Position numbers and translations under genes: made by a program | NCBI GenBank assembly: GCA_963930655.1 | Contig: OZ005611.1 | Location: forward strand, 4,719,501-4,783,500 | Reading direction: 5' to 3' | DNA from: Myrica gale | Lineage: Eukaryota > Streptophyta > Magnoliopsida > Fagales > Myricaceae | DNA: 64,000 nt | Notes under the pieces: generated by a model | What the model saw: only the letters and a program-made list of their open reading frames with translations | Told to the model about the DNA's origin: nothing | Database searches by the model: none | Shown here: positions 46,209-56,387 of the stretch, one piece after another | Position numbering within the stretch: position 1 is the stretch's first letter | How the letters are laid out: each line of letters opens with the position of its first letter

Positions 46209-48665
46209 TCACTGCTTCACATTGCTAAGCTTTGCCTTCCTCAATCTTCGCTCACGCATCTTAAGAAAAAACTGGAGCATGTACCGATCCATTAATGCAT
46301 CTGGCATTCTTTGCACCATAAACCACTGCACTGAATGCAACCAGTATGGAGTACAGAGAGGCTCATAACCAATGAATCGTATGCTTGCTTTGCTATACAT
46401 CTCCGGTGAGGGAATGAAGACGGAAGAAGTGTTGAAGCCTCTTAGCATCTTTGTTGCCACAAACAACGGAGCCTGCACCATGCTCAGAACATGACATCTT
46501 AAACTAAATATCAAAACTACACACACACATATATATCCATATAAAAAAGGGAACTAAAAGACAAAAAAAATTGAAGGACAAGGGAGAGGAAAAATGGAAA
46601 ATGGCCTTATTTGGACAAGCCTCATAAATTGTGACTAATTAGAAGAGTTAATGGAGGCACATGCATAAGGGGGCCACTGGGAATGAGATGCCATATGGTC
46701 CAATCCAAATCGTCTTGCAAGCGTAATGACCCAAGGAGTGCTAGACACATCTACACTTTAACTTCAAAAAGACTAATTAAGGTTGCTCTTGAATTTTTTG
46801 GAATAATTATAAGACTCATTTGAACCTAGTAAGGTCCCAATGTGTAACTTCGCCCTTATATAACTCATATCTCATTCATTCTTTTCTTTCACTTTATGCG
46901 GAATTCGGGGTATCACAGCTAATCACAAATCCTAATCAATGAACAAAAAAAGGCAGATCTCTAAACCCTATGGTGTTTTCGAGAAGCACTGCTTCATCTC
47001 TTCTTTCTCTCACCCAGATTATAGCCATACCTGTATTTCTGACATAAAAAGTGACCAAACAGGAGTTAATTTTGCCTTCATTTTTTATCATGACAAATGT
47101 TTGGGGACTGTATATTTGTGTTTCTTGTTTGTTAAACAACATTCGTTCAAAAAGAATGGAGTACAGAAACAAAGAGATGGAAAAGAGTAGATAGAGAACC
47201 TGACACTGAATGTCTAATCCGTGTTGCTTGTATTCCAAACTGATGCATCTTGAGAACATAGCTAGGTACCTGTGACAGGGGTAAAGATCATATACATCTA
47301 TTATCTATGCTGGGAAACAAAACAAATAAGGGTAAAAGAGGTGATCAAATGTTATATATCAATCTTGAAATGCTAGGCTAACTGAGCCGCACAGAGGTCA
47401 TAGAAAACAAATTAGGCTGGAATGCAGTTTTCCTTCTGTAATTTATGTTAGACCAATCGTATCAGTCTCGTACGTAGTTGAAGTCATGAAAGAAGGACAT
47501 AATTAGTACGACGTTATCCCTTTGCTGAATTGTAATTCGGAAATAGAAAATTTGAATTTCAGGGATGGAAATCAAACTTTGATTTAAACCTGTTTCAGCC
47601 AACAAAGTTTTAACAACTGCAAATCCAAAGAGAACAAGGTGGTTTATTTCTCCAAGCTTTGGATTTAAAGCAAACGATTTTAAAGTTTGATAGGTCTGCT
47701 TGAAACCACCTGCAAAGAAAGCCTTCAGATTTGTGCCGCCCATCATATCAATTCCTTGTATCAGTTAGAAAGACTGGAGCTTTTGAAGAATGAAGGGATG
47801 CGCCGATGCCCAGGAAAATAAGAATGAATGAACATTAAAACATACTGCTCACTGCCTCACTCTCTTAAACACTTTCCTTGTTCGTTCTTGTTGCCGAAGG
47901 AAAAGGAGGTGTAAGAATGCCCTGTGGCACTTTCGGAATAGAGTAGGGTGTTAGGGAGGAATTGGACAAAGGTAAACAAAAATTTATTTGGTTTGAAATA
48001 TATCTGCTGAAAAGAACAATGAGAGACAGAGCCAAGAAAACTTACGCTTTACTTGCAGCATACACGGTGGACAAAGGGAAAGACGAGACGGCCATGGAGG
48101 AACCCGAACCGATGTTGACAATTGCTCCTCTCTTCTTCTTCAACATGCACGGAAGCACACCTCTAGTGACCCAAGTTGCTGCATCCATGTTCACCTTCAC
48201 AAGGCTCTCCATCAGATCTAAGTCAACCTCATGAAAAAACATTGAACCTGAGTATGCCATCCCCGCGTTGTTGATCAAAATGCCCACATCTAAGCCCGTA
48301 ACTCCTTCCTCTATCGTCTTAGATATCTCCTCCCCGCGTAATTTGGCGAAGTCTATAACAATCCTTTTTATGCTTAAATTTTCGCCGTATTTTTCCCGTA
48401 TCTTATTCGATGTAGCTTCAAGCTTCGAAGGGCTGCGACCCACCAGGACCAAATTAATACCTTTCAACGCCAACTCGAATGCAAGGGCTTTGCCGATTCC
48501 ATCGGTGGAGCCAGTTATCACAGCCCAAGAGCCATACTCCTTCAGATTCTTTGGAGGCCTGAAGAACATTACCCACACCCATCTGAAAAACTTGATGAAG
48601 GCTTTAGCAACAGAGATTAAGCCTACAGAACTTGACGCTATCAGGATAAAATCTTGCAGCTCCAT
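46209..48665 (-). CDS. KCR-like 3-oxoacyl-CoA reductase, array copy 2 (divergent)
   Basis: Three exons (48665-48046, 47269-47200, 46472-46209) give 317 residues, with the same intron positions and phases as copy 1 and the same 70-bp middle exon. The anchor is at about 7-36. The cofactor motif TGSTDGIG is at 51-58, NN at 132-133, the catalytic Ser at about 187 (NIGSGSS) and YAASK at 202-206, so the enzyme core is intact. The protein differs from copy 1 throughout (for example SMFFHEVDLDLMESLVKVNM) and reads APLFVATKML where copies 1 and 3 have [10 protein letters not shown]. The C-terminus (KAKLSNVKQ) lacks the KKE ending. It resembles the KCR2-type branch. Substrate preference cannot be read from the sequence. 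Its upstream DNA is a near copy of that of copy 1. Confidence 0.93.
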
Positions 48666-49019
48666 GTTGGAAGAGTATTCTCGTGCTTTGGATCTGAGAG
48701 GGGAAAGTTGGGATCCAAGAAACGGATTTTATCGAGAGAGATAATCAGTCACCCATCAAGAGAGTCAGCGGGTATGAGATTGTTACAGTAGGCTGCACTC
48801 TGCAGTGACTAAGCAAAGGATGGAGTTACCAAGAGAACATGTATTTGCAAAGGTTTTTGTGCAATACTAACGGAGAATAGGATAAGAGAGACCGGGACAG
48901 TCGGAATAGGCATTGATTAGCATGTGGGTGGCAGCTTGAGAGAGAGTGAGGAAAAGGGGGGAGGAGGGTTGGGTGAAGTAGATGAGCAGAAAACTCACCC
49001 CAATTAATTACAAGCAGTG
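48666..49019 (-). promoter_or_regulatory. 5' region of KCR copy 2, nearly identical to that of copy 1
   Basis: Aligned by eye with 42869-43230, the block differs by scattered substitutions and a few small indels (for example ACTCTGCAGTGAC against AGTGACT). The homology is broken by an insertion at 49020-49388 and resumes as GATGACCCAACG at about 49404. Confidence 0.85.
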
Positions 49020-49397
49020 TCAGGCCAGTTAGCTTTAGCTCTGTTGTAATTTTTTCTTCTGAGAGGGTTAGATTCGGGGTTGAATTGAAAAAAAAAATCG
49101 CTTTTCCACAGTCTCTTGTCGTGCTTCAAAAATTTGACTAAAAAAAATGATAAATATAAAATTGATACTTATGTTATACGTAAAAATCGATTTAGTCTCT
49201 GTGATATAAAAAATATCAATTTAGTTCCTGTAATTTCAGAAAGTGATAAAATCAGTCCTTGATGGAGGACCAATAACAAACGAAAATAGAATCACACGAA
49301 CTCAATCGATGATTTTCATATCACAAAAATTAAAATAATTTTTACTTATAACACAGAGACTGATTTTAAATTTATATAAAAAAAAATACAAGCAGTG
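49011..49397. mobile_element. 369-bp insertion in the copy 2 upstream region, 9-bp flanking repeat
   Basis: CAAGCAGTG occurs at 49011-49019 and 49389-49397. The corresponding place upstream of copy 1 (ACTACAAGCAAAGTGTCAGG) is uninterrupted, so 49020-49388 is an insertion. Its right part (49145-49385) is an inverted repeat (ATAAATATAAAATTGATACT against the complement of AAAATTTTTAC...CAGAGACTGATTTTAAATTT). A 9-bp duplication fits a MULE-like element. The A-rich right end also leaves a SINE possible. Confidence 0.65.
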
Positions 49398-49493
49398 CGG
49401 ACGAAGATGACCCAACGTTTGGCTGCTCTGCATTCTGCTAAGCAGGATGAGGTGGTCGTGGCTCCATCAACTCAACTTAGGAGTAGTTTGTTT

Positions 49494-50009
49494 ATCCAAC
49501 GTTTTGTGATATGAATATTTTGAATAAAATAAATACATTTTAAATTTTTTAATACACTCTATTTGCTATTTTATTTTCATACAAATATCTAACCGGCATA
49601 GCCGCATTATCAAAAAAATATTTATTTAATGAATTAAAATAACGTTTTTAATCGTAACTCTTTTCTTCGTTATCGCCATCCCATGAGATAATAAGTTAGT
49701 GTGGCAAATAAATTAATATCTCATTATTTATTAACTATATAAATCATCCAATATTTTGTGATCTGAACATTTTGACTAAAATAAATACACTTTTAAATTT
49801 TTAATATTTACACCTATACACTCTATTTACTATTTTTATTTTCATACAAATGTCTAACAGATATAGCGGCGTTATAAAAAAAAATATTTATTTAATGAGT
49901 TAAAATAACGTTTTTAATTGTAACTCTTTCTTTATCACCATCCCCATGGGATAATACGTTATGTGTGGCAAATAAACTAATATCTCATTATTTATTAACT
50001 ATATAAATC
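49494..50009. repeat. Tandem duplication, two units of ~252 and ~264 bp
   Basis: Unit 1 is 49494-49745 and unit 2 is 49746-50009. Both run through TTTTGTGATNTGAA, TTTATTTTCATACAAAT, TATTTATTTAATGA, AAAATAACGTTTTTAAT and end TCTCATTATTTATTAACTAT. They differ by substitutions and small indels, so the duplication is not recent. No coding frame. Confidence 0.92.
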
Positions 50010-51163
50010 CATATCATTTATGCATATTTTCACATCTCATTGTGGCTATTAATGCCCATCGATGAATTTATTTGATTTGTATTCATAACGCGATATCCAT
50101 TTTTTGTCAGATATTTGTATTTATATCTCTCAAGTGTGAAGAATTTTCAAATATCATTTACCGTGCTTGGAAAAACAATACAAATATATGTGCTTTTACA
50201 TACAAATAAGGTCGAGATCATGTAAAACAACTAACAGAAAACAGTGATTTCATAGTGCAAATGGCCACCTGAAATATTGCGCACTCATAAACATATAACA
50301 TTAACACCAACTGTTAATGTCTCGCACAAACGTTGCGTCCTCGGTAGGTGAACAAAACAACTTTTACCCATACAAATTATTACCAATTCACACGCATAAA
50401 TTATCTACTGGAAGATAATAAAAATAACAAATATGACAATCAACATCAGAAAAATGAACAACCAAACCCAACCGCAGCATCTAAAGCACAATAAACTATA
50501 TTTGTCTCGTATTCAATTACTCAGCGAAAGCTGCAAAAGAATCAATAGCCATTCCAAAATACTCTCTTAAGAGAACTAATCCATTAAAGCGAATAAATGG
50601 GTATACGGAATAGATTCGTTCTCTTCTTCTCTAGCAATCTTAACTGTAGTTCCTGTAATCCCTTGTTCCCAGGAAAAGAAAAAGAGAAAACAAACTATAT
50701 ACTTTTGTAATATCAGTTAATGGTTGTATAATGTACAAAACAGCCTTCCTCGCCGATTCATCAAACTCCAAATGAGGCCGAGAGTTTGAGAGAGATCTTT
50801 AGGAATTGGATCTCATCTCATATATCACGAGTCATTACCGAATACCTCAAAAATTCTCAAAATTACATAAGAAGAGAAACATATTTAGTTATGTATTTAA
50901 TTATACCATTTCTTTGGTTCCAAGCAAATGAACCCATAGAAAACAAAAAAATAAACAAAAGCTTCTGAAAATTTTGCCGAGCCTTCACATTTCTCCTTCT
51001 TCGACTCTCTCTCTCTCTCTCTTCCTCGAAAAATTTCCAGAAATCAAATATAGTAGTTTAGTTCAACAATCCATGCATGAATGACGATGAAAAAAAAAGT
51101 GAAATAGCAAAGAAAATAAGAGATTGAGACAGAGAGAGGCCGCCAGAGGTGAAAAGGACTGAC
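50010..51163. other. Intergenic, AT-rich; (TC)n tract
   Basis: No gene is firmly seen. A TC dinucleotide tract lies at about 51003-51022. A minus-strand frame ending at 50517-50519 (RFNGLVLLREYFGMAIDSFA, then AFAE-stop) might be a terminal exon, see the candidate exon at 51164-51415. Confidence 0.4.
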
Positions 51164-51415
51164 CTGGCTGTGAAGACGACACAGGGTAGTCGGTGCCTTG
51201 GCTGCGGAGCTGATGCCGTTGGAGGAAGACCGGGTTCGGCTGGCTATGGTATGTTGGTTCGATTGTACAGTCGACCTTCTCCTCCTCCTCCTCCTCTGAA
51301 AAGCTTCAACCTTCGGCATTTCCTTCAGTCTTCCTTCACACAGGGTTCCGATTTTTTCAGTCGGTTGTCTAGTCATCCTGCCGTTAGAGTACGGTTGCAA
51401 AGATTCTCGTTTCAC
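51164..51415 (-). CDS. Candidate first exon of an unrecognised gene
   Basis: A minus-strand ATG frame of 84 residues runs from 51415 to a strong splice donor (CAG|GTCAGTCC) at 51164. It contains an Arg run from a GAG/CTC triplet repeat and no known domain. A frame ending at 50517 could be a later exon but the acceptor is poor. The same DNA is open on the plus strand (51149-51565), so coding status is uncertain. It could equally be a leader exon of a non-coding transcript. Confidence 0.25.
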
Positions 51416-51782
51416 GTCAACGTCAACGGGGAGGGGGAGATAGCTAAATGTTGTTGTGAGATTAGGTTGGATGAAATTTCAATTTCAACCCAACAACTCT
51501 TCAATGTGAAATTAGACAATACAGATTTTTCCATCAATTCGCATACCGTGCAATTAATATGGTAGAATCGAGAGTTTAATTATTCGGTTTGTAAACCCTG
51601 TTTTGCCCTTTATTGATTATATCTGTCACAAGTCACTGGAGGCTATGTTAGTAATTTGCAAACCTCAAACAGAAAATAAACTTGGAAAATAATAACGTAA
51701 AAAACATGTTCAGTTTCAAAATTCTAGGGGATATGTCCGTTTTCACACTTTTTTTAGGATTCTAAGTATATTCACAAAACTA

Positions 51783-52033
51783 CCACCGAACATATTCAGA
51801 ATTCAAATACAAACACCAATACATTTTACACAATCTCCAATAATTTTTTAATTTTTTATTCAACATAAATTTTCTCTCTCTATACTTTTTCACATAACTC
51901 CAATATTTTTTTATTAAACAATTACATCAAATCATTTATCTCTCCACTTTACATAAACACCAATAAAACACTATTCAACATAAATATTCGCAATTTCTCT
52001 AAAATCCTATATTTTTACTCAAAACGAACATCA
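51783..52033 (-). mobile_element. MITE, family B copy 2 (inverted relative to copy 1)
   Basis: The reverse complement matches 27820-28064 over the full length with only scattered differences. The outer words are CACCGAACATATTC at the left and AAAACGAACATCACC at the right. Confidence 0.75.
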
Positions 52034-52453
52034 CCTAAGATTTACAAGAATCCTGGAATTCAAACGAAAACGATCGTCCTCTTAAGTATCAAATTAAACT
52101 AAAGACCAATCTAAGTTGTAAGCTATTTGATTTTTGAAATTAATTACACTTTATACGTCTTATAAATTACGATTGTACCCTCATAAACTTATCAATGCAA
52201 ACAAAATATAACGACAAAATTATCATTTTGCACACTCAAAAATTATTTTTTTGTCTAAATTAACAAAAAAAAAATTTAACATAAGATGTAAAATGTCAAG
52301 ACTCTTACAAATATAATTAAAGGGTACAAAGTGTATTTTTAACCCTTTATTTTTACGTAACCACTTAACCAGCAAGTTGCAAGCTAAAATAAAAACCATT
52401 GCATGCCCACATTTTGGGGGCATTTTGGTGGTTACAAAGATGCATATATAACT

Positions 52454-55400
52454 TCATGTGATGGTTTTGTCTCTGCGCCGAATGCCAATAGACAGACGCC
52501 AAGCATCAAGAACAGCCTCCGGGAGCAGGCGAGCAAAGCACCACTGTAGGGAGTGAGCCCAGTAGGGCATGCACCGTGCTTCGTAGCCAATTTGGCGGAC
52601 TGCAGCTCGTGCATAATCGTCCGGCAACGGTGTAAACATGGAGGATCCCTCGATTGCTGCTACGTCCGATGCCATTTTGGTTGCAACATACAATGGTACC
52701 TGAGCGCATGCATGCATGATCACCATCGTGAGTTACATATAATTCAATCAATAGTACTCTTGGTTTTAGGATCCAGACAACAACGACTTTACCCCATGCT
52801 GAAGGTGCGTACCTTTGATTTTAGTTTTTGGCGTTACGATATATATATATATATATCCAAGTATTTTTAATTTGTTGTATATTCCTGGAATAATAGTTTT
52901 CTTTTTCTCGACGAGATGGGTACGTATTTGATATTTCTCGGCCCATATCTATTTGACCATTTTATCAATTATCTTTTTCTCTCTAGTATTTTTAAGTAGT
53001 CGTATGTACTTGCACATGTTAGAGTCCCCTTTCAGCTCTGTCTTACATATCCATACATGTCTCTTTTTTCGTTATTCAAAAATAAAAAATAGCAAATGAC
53101 TAATAATATGGTACTAATAAACAAACAAATTTGGTGAAAATAATAATAATAATAAAATATTATAAGGAGAAAAATAATATGAATGAGTAATGTAATACAA
53201 ACGATAAACAAAAAGTTCTTTATTGTATACTTACTTAAAAGATAGAGAGAAAAAGATGAACATGATATATTACCCGACTATTATAATTAGGGTTAAATAA
53301 GCTTTTCACTCTTGAACTATGGGGATCATTCACACTTTGTATCATAAACTACTGATTTTGATACATTTCATTGTCAATATATTTTGCTTTAAATTGAACC
53401 GAGAATTCAATAAAAAATGAACCATGTATTTATCTTTTTTAGATTAAATAAGGATGAAATTAAATTAATAGACTATAAAAATAAGCCAAAACATTAACAT
53501 AAAGACAAAATAAAAAGAATCATAACAAAAAAATAATAATTTTATCATTTTTAGTCTAAAAAGGCAAGTACAACGAATATGATTTATTTATTTTAATTCG
53601 CGATTCAATTTAAAGAAAATCAAATATTTAGAGTGCAATGTGATAATAATCAGTAGTTTACGGGTGAAATGTCTTAAAATTGATAATTTAAAATACAAAG
53701 TATGAATGATCCCATAATTTAAGAATGAAAAGTTTTAATCCATGTAATTATGTTTTGGTAAATATGATTTATGTATATATACAAGTGAGATGCACCAATG
53801 AAAATGTCTATTATTCTATCTTCTTTTTTTCACAAAATAAAAATTATTAAAAATTTTGCTTATACAAGAGCATTAAAGAGGGACAGCATAGAATGTTACC
53901 TGACACTGCACTTGAATTCCACAGTGCTTGTACTCCACGCTCAGTGATTTTGAAAACTGGTCTATATAGCTGCATCACATTTAACCGAGGCTTATAATAC
54001 AAAATATCGAGTATACTTTTTTAAAAAACAGTCACATGAATACATTTAAGAGCATGATTTTGTATTAAAAAAAAGTCATGACTTATATCTAATTTGATTG
54101 AAAAAACAAACTGATAGTATAATGCATTAAGGATGAATAGTTTGTACGTAGATATAATATTTTAAATGAGATAATTTAATATGCAGAATACAAGATGGAT
54201 GAGAAATATATATATATATTTATACCCCACTTTGGTCAATCCCTTGAATGTTTGCGAGGTGAAACAATTGAAAAAGTTAAATGAAAAAGAAACTCCAAGA
54301 TGGGAAATCACACTGTAGATTTCTTCTGGCTAATTGGCGTTTTTTTTTATCTGAGGTAAGGTAGATTCTTTAAATATTAATGAAAAGGTCGTTAGAATTT
54401 ATAAAAAAAAGTATTAAAACTTGTAAGAAGTTGTTGTAATTTATAAATATGTATTTATTCTGAATTTTATTTATTTATTTTTTCATCCATACATATAGAG
54501 GCTAAGCACAGCGCGATTTCAACCAAAACATAAAAGCAATGAAACCATTAATGCAGAGTAGGAAAGAGGGTTGACGTAGAAAAAAACAAAAGAGTAGGAA
54601 AGAGGGACGTAGGGACGGCTCACGGCCGGCACTGTGACACCAGCATTATTGCTTTCCCTCTCAATTTTTCAGAAGGACCATGAAACGAGGACCACAAAAA
54701 GGCAAGACCCCGAGGCCCGAGATCTCTAGACAGAGACCTTTTTTAGGTATGATTTTTAAGTCCTCATCAACCAGTGTAGCCAGTAGCCATGGTGGACACT
54801 GGAAAGGTCCATACACGACCTTTAGTATCCAATGTGCCATTCAACACAACTAATCAAGAACAGCCAAGGGAGGCCGTATACGAGACTGAAAAAGGTTTGA
54901 CTTCTAACTCAATCAATTCAAATAACAACCAAATTACTTAATCAACCATGCACTCCCCAACAGTAAACTTGATCTTGATAGTAAGCATCCAATTGATTAT
55001 TTTTATCACATTCGCTTAGAGAGAGATAAAGAGAGAGAGGAAGCCATATTGCTAATTAGGAATGGACAAGGGGAGAAAGCATGATAAATATTCACTTACG
55101 CTTTTGTAGCGGCATATATTGTGAAGAGAGGATGTGAAGGCACGACAATGGCGGATCCTGAACCGATATTCACGATAGCTCCTCTCTTCCTTTCGATCAT
55201 CCCTGGTAGAACAGCTTTGGTAACCCTAGTAGTCCCCTCCAAGTTCACCTGAACAATATTCATCCACACCTTCTCGTCCACTTCATGGAAAAACCTGGCG
55301 TGGTTAGTAACCCCCACGTTGTTTATCAGAACGCCGATGTCCACTCCTTTGATCGCCTCCTCTACTAGTCTGATGCAGGCTGTGATATTGCCAGAGAAAT

Positions 55401-55734
55401 CTAACTCGACAATCTTTATCTGGGTTTGCGGAAAATCAGCTTGAATTTCCTTGGAGACAGTTTTGAGCTTATTGGAGTGTCGGCTGACTAGTATTAGGTT
55501 TAGGCCTTTGCAGGCTAGTTGATAGGCAAAGGCTTTTCCTATACCGTCTGTGGCTCCGGTGACAACAGCCCATGAACCATAGTTCTTGAGATTCTTTGGG
55601 GGTCTGAGAAATGTGGTGAAGACCCATTTGAGAAGAGAGATGGAGGGTCTGAGGATGGTGAGAAAGCCAGTGAATGAGAGAAGGAGAAGCCATGAAGGTT
55701 CGCTTGTGAAGTGGTGAATGCCTGCTGGTAGCAT
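52454..55734 (-). CDS. KCR-like 3-oxoacyl-CoA reductase, array copy 3
   Basis: Three exons (55734-55100, 53969-53900, 52699-52454) give 316 residues, with the same intron phases and 70-bp middle exon as the other two. The N-terminal anchor is at about 14-38. TGATDGIG is at 59-66, NN at 138-139, the catalytic Ser at about 192 (NIGSGSA) and YAATK at 207-211. Exon 2 encodes YIDQFSKSLSVEYKHCGIQV. The C-terminus (IGIRRRDKTIT) lacks the lysine-rich KKE ending of copy 1. The active site is complete, so an ER ketoreductase role is likely. A TATAAAT box lies 85 bases upstream. The upstream DNA shows no similarity to that of copies 1 and 2. A fold-back element sits in intron 2. Confidence 0.93.
53283..53751. 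mobile_element. Fold-back element in intron 2 of KCR copy 3
   Basis: The left arm ATAATTAGGGTTAAATAAGC, CTATGGGGATCATTCACACT, TTTGTATCATAAACTACTGA is mirrored by the right arm (the complement of TTTTAATCCATGTAATTAT, AGTATGAATGATCCCATAAT, AATCAGTAGTTTACGGG). Arms of about 150 bp flank an AT-rich centre with no GGTCGACC motif, so this is a different family from fold-back elements 1-3. Confidence 0.8.
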
Positions 55735-55818
55735 TTTGGTTAGCAGTCACTAAATTAATTGTCCTGCTTGGGGTTTGGAAGCAGGGATATGTGTAACTAG
55801 ATACCAACCACTGAGGCC

Positions 55819-55825
55819 ATTTATA
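55819..55825 (-). promoter_or_regulatory. TATA box of KCR copy 3
   Basis: The minus strand reads TATAAAT, within ATATATTATAAATGG, 85-91 bases before the ATG at 55734. Initiation would fall near 55790 with a leader of about 55 bases. Confidence 0.6.
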
Positions 55826-55884
55826 ATATATATCACTTATAAAAAAAACGAGAGGATGGGACACAATTTTCCCTTGATTTATTT

Positions 55885-56387
55885 TGGGTTAAATGTATCT
55901 CATGCCCATGTGGTATTCGTGAATTGCAAATATGCCCCTGAGGTAAACAAAATCATTTTAATACCCCTTAGTTAAACTTCAAGGTCACAATATGTTCCTC
56001 CGTTGATGTGTCGTTTGAAAGACTAACGGAATAGAAAACAGTCGACCTCTAAATTAAGCGGTAGATCGCTTCATTTGACTACTTGAGGTACTTTATGTTA
56101 ATTATTTTTTTTAACAGAATAGAACGCGGTCGACCGCTACATTAAGCGGTCGACCTCTTAATTTAGCGGTTGACCGCTTCATTTGACTACTTGGCATCAT
56201 CTGATTGGTGCTAATGTAACTATTTTTGCCACATCAGCATTTACCGTTAGTCTTTCAAACGACACATCAACGGAGAGACATATTGTGACCTTAAAGTTTA
56301 CTTCAGGAGTATTAAAATGACTTTGTTTACCTCAGAGTCATATTTGCAATTCACGAATAACACAGGAACATGAGATGTATTTAAGCC
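55885..56387. mobile_element. Fold-back element 3 with multiple GGTCGACC-type motifs
   Basis: The left arm (GGGTTAAATGTATCTCATG, TTCGTGAATTGCAAATATG, AAACAAAATCATTTTAAT, CGTTGATGTGTCGTTTGAAA) is mirrored at 56225-56387. Between the arms the motif recurs as CAGTCGACCTC, GCGGTCGACCGCT, GCGGTCGACCTC and GCGGTTGACCGC, each followed by ATT(A/T)AGCGG or a TTCATTTGACTACTTG unit. The repeat block gives a partly tandem centre. Confidence 0.85.

Noticed and set aside
51149-51565. 138-residue plus-strand frame
   Set aside because: It is biased by the same CTC/GAG triplet run as the opposite strand, and has no splice site or domain support; the minus strand at least has a strong donor.
52838-52857. Possible regulatory AT element at (AT)n
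   Set aside because: A simple dinucleotide run inside intron 2 of KCR copy 3; no evidence of function.
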